Numbered from the stretch's first letter, positions 34,675-44,379 are shown. The stretch is 64,000 bases of DNA from Nitrospira sp. (GCA_036984305.1 BQWY01000001.1:3927501-3991500); one strand, 5' to 3'. Translations and numbers: made by a program. The notes: generated by a model not told the origin, from the sequence alone.

Positions 34675-34802
34675 ACGGCACCCCCTTGTTCACATGCGTG
34701 AGAAGGCCATTCTGCGTCGTCTGTCACAATTCGTTTTCCACTCGGACTCGCTCGTACACCATATGAGATTCGACATGATGAAAGGATTCACGCTGCCCGC
34801 CC

Positions 34803-35306
34803 TCACTCCCTCTGACTGCGTATCCCGCTCCCCGTCGCAGTCTCATGCTCAGCTGCAAGGCGATAGAGATCGTGGCAGGTTGTACATCGTGCCGTCATGC
34901 TCGAGAGCCGTTGCAACAGCTGCTGTGGGGCCTCTTGGTGCGCAACCGCATCCGCAAGCGCATCCATGTCTTTGTGAATCGACAGGCCCATTTGCTTGAA
35001 GGCGAGGGGCAACTTCGCCATGATCGCCGGACTGGTATCGGCCGCCATCTTCATGCCGGCTTCCCTGGCCGCTCTTTCTATCTGGCTGGCGTCGGCCCCC
35101 GGTTCACTCAGTCCCCGCACAACCCCGTCCACGGCCTTCAACAGAATCCGCATTTCCCCGAGGATGTGATCCCGTTCCGCCGGCGCCAAGACGATCTCCT
35201 GCCTCCCATCACTCCCCGGCCGTGTCCAGCCAGTTACGAATACCCATCCGGCTGCCGCCACGAGAAGCGTCCATAAGACCAGTGCGAGGATGCACAGCGA
35301 ACGCAT
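34803..35306 (-). CDS. cytochrome c'-like protein with C-terminal haem
   Basis: 167 residues from ATG 35306 with AGGAGGG upstream; the frame runs to 35354 without a site. An N-terminal hydrophobic segment (about 1-24) may be a signal or an anchor. The helical body has AERDHILGEMRILLKAVDGV, AGMKMAADTSPAIMAKLPLA and FKQMGLSIHKDMDALADAV. The only haem site, RCTTCHDLYRLA, is near the C-terminus, as in cytochrome c' / c-556. Related in layout to 1290-1775. Confidence 0.8.
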   Translation of the reverse strand: MRSLCILALVLWTLLVAAAGWVFVTGWTRPGSDGRQEIVLAPAERDHILGEMRILLKAVDGVVRGLSEPGADASQIERAAREAGMKMAADTSPAIMAKLPLAFKQMGLSIHKDMDALADAVAHQEAPQQLLQRLSSMTARCTTCHDLYRLAAEHETATGSGIRSQRE

Positions 35307-36182
35307 GAAGATCCCTCCTGGGCGGGAATGCTCGAAGAGAAGAGCGACCATCATGCCAGAGCGCGACCCTCAGTCGGTGATCCGGGACGGCTGGAAGTGC
35401 TTGGTTCTTAAGGCTACCTGGCCGGGATGTGATCGGGCCCTGCCGCGTAAGGCCCCAAGACATTCCGCCTCGTTGGGGCGAGACGCAACAGGGCGAGAAC
35501 CTCTCTCAAAATTGAGTTGAGAGCCTGACACCGTGACGGAAGACTCCGAGCGGGGACAAGCTTGCGAGCGGTTGGTCCCCCGCCCCACTCTTCCCTCTTC
35601 TACGGTGGGAGGGGATGAGTCCGCCAGCCTTCGCGATGGCAGAGACTGAAGCCTGCAGGCCAGCCCCGCTGCTCGTCGCCGATCCGACCTGCTCCTGGGA
35701 GGTGACCAGCCAATCCGAGCACGTCAGCCGGCGTGCCCAACATCAACGCATCAGGGCGAGGCTGGCGCGGCTCATCACTCACCAGCCGACCGAGTTTCAC
35801 GAACACTACTGTTTAGTTAGCAATCTTGAGATAGGTTCTATTCTAAAATCAGAACGCGGCGGATGGTGAAGTCGATCATCCAGTGGATCACGCCGCACCT
35901 GCTCCTCTGTCAAGCCGGTCTCGCCTTGAGGGCCTAGGACCTTCACTCTGTCGCAGGAAGCGACAAATACTCCTCTTTCTTCTGTGCCAAATTTCCTCAA
36001 GGCCTTTGCTCTGCAGTTTGAGAAAAATTCTTGCCCCTAAGTCTTGAACTCGGCATTCTGATACATTTCAATCCATTGTCAATGCATTTTCCTCCGGCAT
36101 TCAGGGGCATAATTTATGCCTGTGCTCATTGGGCCAGGAGGCCGATTGCACGGCATAAAGGCTCTAAACTCGCACACTTGTT
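35307..36182. other. long low-density intergenic region
   Basis: 876 bases with no supportable gene. The right part (after about 35990) is visibly richer in A and T than its surroundings, unlike the GC-rich coding regions. Short frames on both strands lack ribosome sites and motifs. It ends at the decayed tandem gene. Confidence 0.4.
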
Positions 36183-36610
36183 ACTGTCGGCTTTACTCGA
36201 TTCTCTTCTGCAGCCGGTTCGAAACTCATTGAAGGAGACACTTTGAAGATTGAGGGAGAGCAGTACACGGTGCATGATTCGAGTGGGCACGACGTGCCGC
36301 TTCATGTCGACACGAAAACCCATCGCGAAGGCGCGCATTCAAGGTCGGTGACAAGATTGAGGCTCACGTCACGGACAAAGATCATGCTCGGTCTATCGTG
36401 CGTTTGACCGCGCCTGGCAAGTGAGAAGCACAGGGCTCGAAGATTATCGAAGGACATATTCTGACCATTGAGGGAGAGTTTTATACCGTCCATGATGAGT
36501 CTGGCCATGAGATCCGTTTGCATGTCAATAAAAAGAGCCATCTGGAAGACAAATTCAAAGTGGGGGACAAGATTGAGGCCTATGTCACCGATAAGCCACG
36601 AAAAGGATAG
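36183..36610 (+). pseudogene. decayed tandem small-domain gene
   Basis: Two copies of a small strand-rich domain lie in tandem on the plus strand. Copy 1 (from 36219) reads SKLIEGDTLKIEGEQYTVHD then a frame change near 36331-36340 into FKVGDKIEAHVTDKDHARSI and a stop at 36424. Copy 2 (36437-36610) reads SKIIEGHILTIEGEFYTVHD, SGHEIRLHVNKKSHLEDKFK and ends VTDKPRKG. No start codon begins either copy; a short hydrophobic run lies before copy 1. Best read as a secreted OB-like domain gene that duplicated and decayed. Confidence 0.7.
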
Positions 36611-36708
36611 AGTGCGGGACCGCTCGATGTCCGAGCGCCGAGGTGGGTCGGCTCTACGCGGCGTTGCACGGACTGAACAAAGTAGTGCGTGGCACTATAG
36701 TGATACTG

Positions 36709-37053
36709 ATGAGAGGATTTAGCCTGCTGGCCGTCGTCGTGGTCTTGGGGGTCTCACCGCCAGCGCTCGTGGCCTCGCCCAAAAAGGGCAATACCAAAAC
36801 CGGTGAGAAACTGTATGTCGCAAGCTGCCAGATCTGCCACGGACCGGCAGGCAACGGCAACCCTGACATGACCGCCTACTATCTGACGCCCTTGCCAGAT
36901 CTGTCTGCGAAGAAAACTCAGGACAAAACAGATGCGCAATTGCGAAGCATTATCCTGAAAGGACATGGCACAGACATGTGGGCTTATGCTGGCGCCTTCG
37001 AGGAAGATCAGTTAGGCGACGTGATTGCCTATATTCGCTCGCTCAAACCATAA
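36709..37053 (+). CDS. monohaem cytochrome c
   Basis: 114 residues from ATG 36709; earlier GTG starts are possible and no good ribosome site precedes any of them. Signal peptide ends near residue 22. Haem motif CQICHGPAGNG (about residue 40), TPLPDLS, Met candidate in GTDMWAYAGAF and final helix LGDVIAYIRSLKP. Same short type as 1915-2286 and 21088-21453 but on the other strand. It sits beside a decayed gene and a broken Fic gene, so this may be a disturbed locus. Confidence 0.8.
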   Translation: MRGFSLLAVVVVLGVSPPALVASPKKGNTKTGEKLYVASCQICHGPAGNGNPDMTAYYLTPLPDLSAKKTQDKTDAQLRSIILKGHGTDMWAYAGAFEEDQLGDVIAYIRSLKP

Positions 37054-37069
37054 GCCCAGTTCATCTTGA

Positions 37070-37092
37070 GCAGTTCTCATTGGTTGAACTGC
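37070..37092 (+). terminator. inverted repeat after the cytochrome gene
   Basis: GCAGTTC, nine-base loop, GAACTGC: a perfect 7-bp stem starting 17 nt after the cytochrome stop, between convergent genes. There is no clear T run, so termination is tentative. Confidence 0.4.
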
Positions 37093-37231
37093 CAGAAGGA
37101 AGTTGGACAGGCTGAGCTTGGCCGGGGGGAGTCATCGTCTCACCAAATGGTACAGGGAAGTCGAGGGCCTTCCCCGACTCTGCCCAAACCGGCTACCTAA
37201 CTCGCACGTCTCAAACGGGAATTGGCTCAGG

Positions 37232-38441
37232 TCACCGAGGAGCGCGACATTGTCGGAACTGCACAAGCGGATACCGCGCAGGAAGATCACCTATCTCTGG
37301 TCTTGAGTTCGATTGTTCCAAAATGGGTCTCGCCAGATAGAGCCTGCCCCACGCGCGGCCGGTTATTTCAGTCAGGATTCCCTTGCGCTGAAGATAACTC
37401 ACAGCCTGCCTCGCGGTGGGGTTAGTCACACCAAGTATCTTCTCAGCTCTCGCCACCGACATATATGGATTGAGGAAAAGCTCATCCAAGAGAGCCAGAG
37501 CTTTTGGCTTCTCACGGACTCGCGATCGAAACTTCTCTCTCAGGTCCATCAAGCGACCGGCTTGGCCAACCGCCTCAAGCGCGATTTCGTTGACCCCCTT
37601 GATGAAGAACCGCAGCCAGCCGATCCAGTCACCATGCGTCCGGACTCGTTGCAGAAGATCGTAATAGTCATGCCTGTGAGCTTCGAGATAGGCGGAGAGA
37701 GATAACAGCGGTTGCCGAAGACGCGCCCGTTCCACGAGAAAGAGCGTGATTAGCAATCTGCCTACTCGCCCGTTGCCGTCGAGAAACGGGTGGATCGCCT
37801 CAAAACTGTTCATGCATGATTGCGCATTGGACGAGGTCTGGGAACATGTCTTTTTCATGGAGGAATTGTTCCCAGTCCGTCAACAGATCATCCATACAGT
37901 CTGGCGGGGGTGGAACATCCGAAGCCGTCGCGATCGTGCTTCCCGCCGGGCCGATCCAGTTTTGGCTGCGCCTGAATTCCCCCGGAGTCGCTTGCTCCCC
38001 TCGTACGCCCTTCATGAGTAGAGCATGGAGCTCTCGGACCAGCCGAAGGGACAAGGGCAACGTCCTCAATCGATCAATCCCATGAGTCATAGCAGCCACG
38101 TAATTGCGGACTTCCCGCAAGTCGGTATCCTCGGGGCGGGGCGTCGACTGCTCCATTTCGTCAATGAGTAAATCCGACAGGCTGGCTTTTGTCCCTTCGA
38201 TCCTCGACGAGAGTACGGCCTCTCTCCGGATGTAAGGACCGATGAGCAGGTGCGGATTTGGGAGATGCCGTCCGAGACCTGCAAGTTCGCTTAGTGCTGC
38301 ATCGGCCCGTGATAATGACAGAATCAGTGGGGTGTCATACTCAATTCTGGGCGGCAGCTTGGCAGGTACAAAAGCCGCATATCCCGCGGACGTCTGGACC
38401 AGCTTCCCCGCAGACTCGGATTGAAAGGCCTTGTTGTTCAT
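37232..38441 (-). pseudogene. Fic-family AMP-transferase, frameshifted
   Basis: N-terminal half starts at 38441 (MNNKAFQSE) and carries VLSSRIEGTKASLSDLL, the Fic inhibitory/N-terminal region. It runs to MHEQF and stops at 37800. The C-terminal half continues in another frame as EAIHPFLDGNGRVGR, the complete Fic catalytic motif, then a winged-helix end (ARAEKILGVTNPTARQAVSY). Removing one T from the run of four at 37802-37805 restores one reading frame of about 402 residues. Fic proteins transfer AMP to hydroxyl side chains. Either a real pseudogene or a sequencing error in a homopolymer. Confidence 0.85.
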
Positions 38442-38597
38442 TGCTTTATCACTACCACTGTTGGCTGACTTTCGGAGCATTATCTGACTTCGAAAAAAAT
38501 TATGGATATTCTTTCAAAGGCAAAGGGAGATTGCAGGACATCTTCCAAAGCCAAGACGGCTCGGACAGGAGGCGGACCTGATCAGCAGCATGCAAGC

Positions 38598-39032
38598 TTA
38601 TTGAATCGTGGGTTCGAGTGTAATCGCGCAGGCCATGGAATTGGAGATCAGGCAGTTGGCTTCGGCCTTCTCGAGAATTTGCTTTGCCTTGGCGGGATCC
38701 TCGCCTGGTTTCAGAGTCAGCCGAGGCCGCAGCACAATCTTGGTAAAGCGAAACCTGCCGTCGACCAGCTCCAGCGTTCCCTCGGCGTCACCAGTATAGG
38801 CCGTGAACCCAAGTCCTCCGCGTTCGGCCATCGCGAGAAACGTCGTCATCAGGCACACATTGGCGGAGGCGACGAACAGGTCTTCGGGAGACCAGATGCC
38901 TTCATGACCCTTGAATTCGGGGGGCGTGGCAACCTCGAGATCAGGTTTGCCGGCCGCAGACCCAATACCTTTGCGATGCTCCGTCCACTTCACGCTCGTG
39001 TGATACGTATAGACCTTCGGCCGAACATCCAT
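38598..39032 (-). CDS. OsmC-family protein
   Basis: 144 residues from ATG 39032, GGAGGAGAG upstream. OsmC pattern: KVYTYHTSVKWTEHRKGIGS, EGIWSPEDLFVASANVCLMT and ILEKAEANCLISNSMACAIT. The two likely reactive cysteines lie in NVCLMT and NCLIS. Differs from the copy at 10317-10736 in length and sequence. Located with DsrE, DUF2892 and RND genes; a role in sulfur or peroxide chemistry is likely but undetermined. Confidence 0.86.
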   Translation of the reverse strand: MDVRPKVYTYHTSVKWTEHRKGIGSAAGKPDLEVATPPEFKGHEGIWSPEDLFVASANVCLMTTFLAMAERGGLGFTAYTGDAEGTLELVDGRFRFTKIVLRPRLTLKPGEDPAKAKQILEKAEANCLISNSMACAITLEPTIQ

Positions 39033-39127
39033 CTTCTCTCCTCCCTCAACCATCAGTCGGCATAGCACGACGACTGTGTCGGTTCACTCGTTTTCCGTCT
39101 TACTCCTTTCTCCTCACACTCCACACT

Positions 39128-39595
39128 TCATGGCTTGATATACGCCCACCCTTGCTCCTGTAACCCCATGAGTCGCACCATCGCCGGAACCGCCCGATCG
39201 ACCTGCGCAACCAAATCGTCGCGAACCAGCCCCCGAGCTTTCATGGTGTTGGAGCAGGCTGTGTACTCAACCCCGAACCGTTGTTTCAGACGTGCCAGCT
39301 GTTCCCCCACGGTCGACTCCCCTTTCACTAGAAGCGACAGCCCCGCCCCGTGTGCCACGATTTCCACATTGAGCGGTTCATTGCCCACCGCCTCGTAGAG
39401 GTTACGAATGTTGTTCATCACGCTCTGATGGACGTGCGCATCTCCGGTGCTCACATGAAAGACGACACGGTGCCCCGGACCCTGAGAAGCACCGTCGGCT
39501 CGGACCGCCGGGCTGGACATGAGCCATATCCAAGCAGCCAGCGCGGCCATCACTGCGAGGAGCCAGATCGGCCGGTGAGGAGCTAATCCGGGCAT
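39128..39595 (-). CDS. secreted DsrE/DsrF-like protein
   Basis: 155 residues with GAGGAAT before the ATG. A signal or anchor (about 10-33) precedes a DsrE-type fold: HRVVFHVSTGDAHVHQSVMN, NVEIVAHGAGLSLLV and the conserved Cys in RFGVEYTACSNTMKARGLVR. Intracellular relatives carry persulfide; this one is exported or membrane-tethered. It lies 16 nt downstream of the RND pump gene and is probably expressed with it. Confidence 0.84.
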   Translation of the reverse strand: MPGLAPHRPIWLLAVMAALAAWIWLMSSPAVRADGASQGPGHRVVFHVSTGDAHVHQSVMNNIRNLYEAVGNEPLNVEIVAHGAGLSLLVKGESTVGEQLARLKQRFGVEYTACSNTMKARGLVRDDLVAQVDRAVPAMVRLMGLQEQGWAYIKP

Positions 39596-39611
39596 ACAAT
39601 ATTCCTCATCA

Positions 39612-42600
39612 TCACGAACGGACCAGCGCTTCTTCCGATTCGACGGTCGATTCCGTCGGCCCGGCTACGGAGCGCGCATCCGTTTGCCTTCGGCCTCTGG
39701 AGAACAGGTAGTACAGAACCGGAATGACGATCAAGGTGAGCAGCGTAGAGGCGCCGACGCCGAATAACAGCGAGACCGCCAACCCCTGAAAAATCGGATC
39801 CAAGATAATCACGAAGGCGCCCACCATCAGCGCGGCCGCGGTCAGAAGAATGGGCCGCGTGCGGATCGCGCCGGCCGTCACGATCGCTTCGCCGAGCGGC
39901 ACCCCGGCCCGCTCCTGAATCTGAATGAAATCCACCAAGAGGATGGAATTCCTGACGATAATGCCGGCCAGGGCAATGAAACCGATCATGGACGTGGCGG
40001 TGAAGTAAGAGCCGGTCAGCCAATGACCCGGCACAATGCCGATCAAGGTCAGCGGGATCGGTGCCATGATGATCAACGGAGTGAGAAACGATTGGAACTG
40101 CCCGACGATCAGCAAATAGATCAACAACATGGCCACGGCAAAGGCGATGCCCATATCCCGAAAGGTTTCATAGGTGATGTGCCATTCCCCATCCCACTTC
40201 ATGGCCAGTTTCTCTTCAGACCAGGGCTGCCTCGCATAATACTGCTCAATCGGATACCCCTCGGCCGGACGATACTCATCCAGTTTCTTTCCCACACCCA
40301 ACACGCCATAGACGGGACTCTCGGCCTGCTCCGCCCCAGGCCCCCCCACGTCCGCGACGACGTACACCACGGGCTTTTGATTCTTGTGGTAGATTGACTT
40401 GTCTTGCGTGGTTTGCTCGACCGTGAGCAGCTCGGAAAGTTGCACGATCCCGCCGGTGTGCGTCCGCAGGCCGATCTCGCCGATGTGTTCCAGCCCGGTC
40501 CGTTCCGACAGGGGAAGACGCAGTACGATTTGCACCGGGCTCTTTTCCTCTGGAATGTGCACGAGCCCGACCTTGGCGCCGTTGAGGGCCAGCCGCAGCG
40601 TCCGCACGATCTCGTCGGATGGGAGGCCCGCCAAGGCCGCTTTGGCGCGGTCGACCGAGAAGACATACTTGACTTGGTCGGCTTCGATATAGTCGTCCAC
40701 ATCGACGACGCCGGGCGTGGTCTCAAACAGTCCCCGCAACTCGCGCGCAAATGCCAACTGCCGGTCATAATCCGGTCCATAGACTTCCCCGACCAAGACG
40801 GACTGCACGGGAGGACCGGGCGGCACTTCGACCACTTTCACATTGGCTCCGTAGGCTTTGGCGATCCGCTGCACGCCTGGACGAAGGCGTTGAGCGATGG
40901 CATGACTCTGCGCCTCGCGGCGATCTTTGGCTACGAGATTGATCTGTACGTCCGCTTCGTGTGGCTGCTCCCGTAAATAGTAGTGCCGGACCAGGCCATT
41001 GAAGTTGAACGGCGAGGCCGTACCGACGTAGGCCTGGTAGTCACGCACTTCGGGGACCGTGCGGACGTACTCGGACAGCGCCCGCGTCACGCGCGCCGTA
41101 TCCTCCAAGGTTGTTCCCTCCGGCATGTCGACCACCAATTGCAGCTCGCTCTTGTTGTCGAACGGCAACATTTTCACCACGACGTGCCGCGTATAAAACA
41201 GGGCGCATGAACCCGCGAGCAGGAGGGCCACGACACCCAACACGGCATAGGCCAATACGGGATGTGCCAGCAGCGGCGCGAGCGTTCGGCGATAGAGACG
41301 GGCCATGAGCCCGTGCTCATGCTCCTCGTGATCGACGCCCTTGACGCGGACACCGGGCCGATAGCACGTCTGACAGAACCAGGGGATCACGACGAATGCC
41401 ACGAGCAGGGAATAGAACATGGCGATAGAGGCATTGACCGGGATCGGGCGCATATACGGGCCCATCAAGCCCGAGACGAACGCCATCGGCATCAGCGCCG
41501 CGATGACGGTGAAGGTCGCCAGGATCGTCGGATTCCCAACCTCATCGACGGCGCGGATCGATGCATCCCGATGCGGCAGCAGACGAAGGAGCAAATGCCG
41601 ATAGGTGTTTTCGACGACGACAATGGCGTCGTCGACGAGAATCCCTATGGAAAAGATCAAGGCGAACAGCGTCACACGATTGATCGTGTACCCGATCAAC
41701 ATCGACGTGAACAGCGTCAGGGCGAGGGTCAGCGGAATGGCCAGCGAGACGACCAGCGCCGGTCGCACCCCGAGTGCAACACCAAGGAAAGCCACGACCG
41801 CTATGATGGCGATCCCCAAGTGCCACAGCAATTCGTCGGCTTTTTCGCGCGCCGTGTCGCCATAGTCGCGGGTCACGGTCACGCGTACGTCGGACGGAAT
41901 CGCCGTACCCCGCATCTCTTCGACTTTGCGGATCACCTGCTCCGCCACCGTCACCGCATTGGTTCCCGCCTGTTTCGCAATCGCGACGGTGACGGCCGGA
42001 GACTCGTGAGCGGTGAAGGATACGGAGGGAGAGGAGCGATCCTGCGTCGGATCCTGTTCCCTACTGCCCCCTCCTAACCCTTCACCTCTCGCGCCAGGAC
42101 CTAAGCCGAACCACACATAATGCGTCGATTCGGCCGGCCCATCGGTCACCTCGGCCACCTGCCGTAGATACACCGGACGGTGGTCATTCACGCCCACGAC
42201 CAAACTCAAGAGATCGTCGCGCGATTGAATGAATCGCCCGGTCTCCACCAGAAAACTTTGATTCCGACTATCGTATCGTCCGGTCGGCAAGGCGCGATTC
42301 TCGCCGCGAATGACCCCGGCGACCTGGAGCGGGGTCAGGCCGTAGGCCTTCAGGCGTGTGGGATCGATCTGCACGCCAAGCTCACGGGCACGTCCTCCCA
42401 CGATGAACCCGCCGGAGGTGCCGCTCACTTTTTTGGCTTCCTCCAGCACGAGTTCGGCGAGCTGACGCATTTCGAATTCGCCATACCGCTGGCTCGAGAG
42501 CGTCATGGTGACGATCGGCACATCATTGACGTCTTTTGGCTTGACCAAAAAGGGTTCGGCACCGGGAGGTAAGAGATCTTGGTTCGACATCAATTTGTCA

Positions 42601-42977
42601 TATAAATCAACCAGACTCTGCTCCATTGGTTGACCGACGTAGAAGCGCACGATGATCAGCGCCCCGCCCGGGCGAGAAATCGAATACACGTACTCGACCC
42701 CCTTGATCTCGGAAATCTTGCGCTCGAAAGGTCTGGTGAGCTGCTCTTCGACGACTTTGGCGGAGGCCCCTGGAAAGGGCAGCCAGACGTCCGCCATCGG
42801 GACGACGATCTGCGGCTCTTCTTCCCGCGGCGTGACGACAATCGCAAAGAGACCCAGCAGCAAGGCCCCCAGCATGATCAGCGGCGTGAGCTTGCTGCCG
42901 ATAAACAGCGCCGCGATCCGACCACTGAGCCCCGGACGATATGGAGTGGAACCGTTCGGCATCACCCGTCCTGTCAT
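39612..42977 (-). CDS. RND-family efflux permease
   Basis: 1121 residues. Start at 42977, or Met6 at 42962. RND layout: N-terminal TM helix (about 28-50), porter domain with PREEEPQIVVPMADVWLPFP, central TM bundle, second porter domain and the final TM set (GFIALAGIIVRNSILLVDFI; EAIVTAGAIRTRPILLTAAA). The conserved GILVDDAIVVVENTYRH motif of helix IV is intact. Exports metals or drugs by proton motive force. Cargo is unknown. Its first porter domain carries an in-frame palindromic repeat at 42008-42090. No outer-membrane channel gene is adjacent. Confidence 0.9.
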   Translation of the reverse strand: MTGRVMPNGSTPYRPGLSGRIAALFIGSKLTPLIMLGALLLGLFAIVVTPREEEPQIVVPMADVWLPFPGASAKVVEEQLTRPFERKISEIKGVEYVYSISRPGGALIIVRFYVGQPMEQSLVDLYDKLMSNQDLLPPGAEPFLVKPKDVNDVPIVTMTLSSQRYGEFEMRQLAELVLEEAKKVSGTSGGFIVGGRARELGVQIDPTRLKAYGLTPLQVAGVIRGENRALPTGRYDSRNQSFLVETGRFIQSRDDLLSLVVGVNDHRPVYLRQVAEVTDGPAESTHYVWFGLGPGARGEGLGGGSREQDPTQDRSSPSVSFTAHESPAVTVAIAKQAGTNAVTVAEQVIRKVEEMRGTAIPSDVRVTVTRDYGDTAREKADELLWHLGIAIIAVVAFLGVALGVRPALVVSLAIPLTLALTLFTSMLIGYTINRVTLFALIFSIGILVDDAIVVVENTYRHLLLRLLPHRDASIRAVDEVGNPTILATFTVIAALMPMAFVSGLMGPYMRPIPVNASIAMFYSLLVAFVVIPWFCQTCYRPGVRVKGVDHEEHEHGLMARLYRRTLAPLLAHPVLAYAVLGVVALLLAGSCALFYTRHVVVKMLPFDNKSELQLVVDMPEGTTLEDTARVTRALSEYVRTVPEVRDYQAYVGTASPFNFNGLVRHYYLREQPHEADVQINLVAKDRREAQSHAIAQRLRPGVQRIAKAYGANVKVVEVPPGPPVQSVLVGEVYGPDYDRQLAFARELRGLFETTPGVVDVDDYIEADQVKYVFSVDRAKAALAGLPSDEIVRTLRLALNGAKVGLVHIPEEKSPVQIVLRLPLSERTGLEHIGEIGLRTHTGGIVQLSELLTVEQTTQDKSIYHKNQKPVVYVVADVGGPGAEQAESPVYGVLGVGKKLDEYRPAEGYPIEQYYARQPWSEEKLAMKWDGEWHITYETFRDMGIAFAVAMLLIYLLIVGQFQSFLTPLIIMAPIPLTLIGIVPGHWLTGSYFTATSMIGFIALAGIIVRNSILLVDFIQIQERAGVPLGEAIVTAGAIRTRPILLTAAALMVGAFVIILDPIFQGLAVSLLFGVGASTLLTLIVIPVLYYLFSRGRRQTDARSVAGPTESTVESEEALVRS
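42008..42090. repeat. palindromic repeat inserted in frame in the RND gene
   Basis: Arms at 42012-42029 and 42069-42086 are inverted repeats: GGTGAAGG...GGAGGG against CCCTCC...CCTTCACC, with four unmatched bases inside each arm and about 39 bases between. Outer CTC/GAG bases extend pairing. The encoded stretch is low-complexity Gly/Ser/Arg/Glu, unlike the rest of the pump. It resembles the short palindromic repeats that invade genes without breaking the frame. Confidence 0.6.
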
Positions 42978-43044
42978 CGGTCATCCGAATGCCGGAGACA
43001 CCAACGCTGTACGTTCTCCTGGCCCGATCCCGCTGTGATCCGGT

Positions 43045-44082
43045 CTACTGTATGACCTCAACCATCGCACCATCGACCCCTTGCGACGCGCGAAGGAGAA
43101 TCTGCTCGCCCACATCGACACCGGACAGTATTTCCACCCAGTCGTCGAATCGCCGCCCGAGCTTGACCAGGCGAAGCCGGCTCACGTGATCCGTCCCCAC
43201 GACGAAGAGACCGGTCAACTCCCCACGCTGCACCAGCGCGGAGGCCGGGACCACGAGGGTGTCGCTGGTCCCCTTGTCCAATTGAAATCGGCCGAACATC
43301 CCGGTCCTGAGACCGGACGTCGCCGGCAAGTCGACTTTCACCATAAAGGTGTGTGTTTGGGGGTCCCCAGCGGGCAGAATCTGACTCACGGTGCCTGTCA
43401 GCGGGTGCGCATTCAGCGCGTCAATGACGACCGGGATCGTGTCTCCCCTGGCGATGGCCTTGAGATCCCCCTCGGCAACCGTCGCTTCCAACCGGAGATG
43501 CCGAGGGTCTTCCATTTTGAGCAGCGGCTGGCCGGGGGATGCCAACTCCCCCGCCTCCACCTTCTTTTCGGTAATCACACCATCGAAGGGCGCCTTGACC
43601 ACGGTGTAGCTCAGCTGGGCGACCACAGCCTTGCGATTCGCCTCGGCGACTTTGCTGGCGCGCGTCGCGTTTTCCATTTCCTGCTGCGAGACGGCATCGT
43701 CCCGAAACAACTTCTCCATGCGCTTGAGATGCGCTCGGGCATTCTCCACCTCCGCCGTCGCACGTGCCAACTCGGCATCGAGGTCCCGGCGGTCGAGTTC
43801 GACGAGCGTTTGTCCTTTCTTGACTGCCGTCCCCTCCCGAACCAACAGCTTGTCGATGCTGCCTTGAATGCGGCTTGAGAGTGTGGCCTGATAGACGGTC
43901 GCCACCTGCCCCGTGACCTCGACGCGTATTGGGAGCGCGCTGGTTCGGACTTCGACGACGGGGCTGTGGATCACCGGGCGAGCCGACGCCGCCACCCGAG
44001 GTGGCGCGGCCTCCTCCTTCGTATCGCAGCCGACCACGAGCACGATCCCGGCTAACACCATTCGAATCATTCTGATCTTCAC
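43045..44082 (-). CDS. RND membrane-fusion (adaptor) protein
   Basis: 345 residues from a GTG at 44082, with GGAGACG upstream. A lipoprotein signal ends in VLVVGC. HlyD-type layout: lipoyl/barrel-sandwich halves (YQATLSSRIQGSIDKLLVRE; KAPFDGVITEKKVEAGEL), a coiled coil between them (about 105-150) and beta-barrel / membrane-proximal domains to the C-terminus. It links the RND pump, whose gene starts 67 nt downstream, to an outer-membrane channel encoded elsewhere. Confidence 0.92.
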   Translation of the reverse strand: MKIRMIRMVLAGIVLVVGCDTKEEAAPPRVAASARPVIHSPVVEVRTSALPIRVEVTGQVATVYQATLSSRIQGSIDKLLVREGTAVKKGQTLVELDRRDLDAELARATAEVENARAHLKRMEKLFRDDAVSQQEMENATRASKVAEANRKAVVAQLSYTVVKAPFDGVITEKKVEAGELASPGQPLLKMEDPRHLRLEATVAEGDLKAIARGDTIPVVIDALNAHPLTGTVSQILPAGDPQTHTFMVKVDLPATSGLRTGMFGRFQLDKGTSDTLVVPASALVQRGELTGLFVVGTDHVSRLRLVKLGRRFDDWVEILSGVDVGEQILLRASQGVDGAMVEVIQ

Positions 44083-44190
44083 GTGTGTCGTCTCCAGAAG
44101 AAAAGGCCAAGGCGCAGATCTGGTTGAGGTGGCATCCCGTCCCCCAACGCTCCTCACCTTGGCCCAATCCACACGTCTCGCAAGTGTTGC

Positions 44191-44379
44191 TTATTCCTGG
44201 ACACCCAGCGTCCGCAGAAGTGCCATCATCGGGCACCAGCCCGTGAACGCCGATTGGATCAAGTTCGCCGCCACGAACGCCGCGAAATAGTTCCAATACG
44301 GATGTACGGTCGCCCCCAGAACCACAGCCGCCAGCACGAACGCCCCCGCAATGAGTCGCAACCATTCATTCAGTCGCAT
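44191..44379 (-). CDS. DUF2892 (YgaP-like) small membrane protein
   Basis: 62 residues, GGGAGGTGAG before the ATG. MRLNEWLRLIAGAFVLAAVV then a second helix and NLIQSAFTGWCPMMALLRTL, with the Cys-Pro pair typical of the family. Relative of 34453-34674. It precedes the adaptor gene on the same strand and may belong to the pump operon. The function is not established. Confidence 0.85.
   Translation of the reverse strand: MRLNEWLRLIAGAFVLAAVVLGATVHPYWNYFAAFVAANLIQSAFTGWCPMMALLRTLGVQE

Noticed and set aside
36031-36246. 71-residue plus-strand frame before the decayed tandem gene
   Set aside because: No ribosome site. A hydrophobic run near its end may be the old signal peptide of the decayed gene in another frame, but the link cannot be shown.
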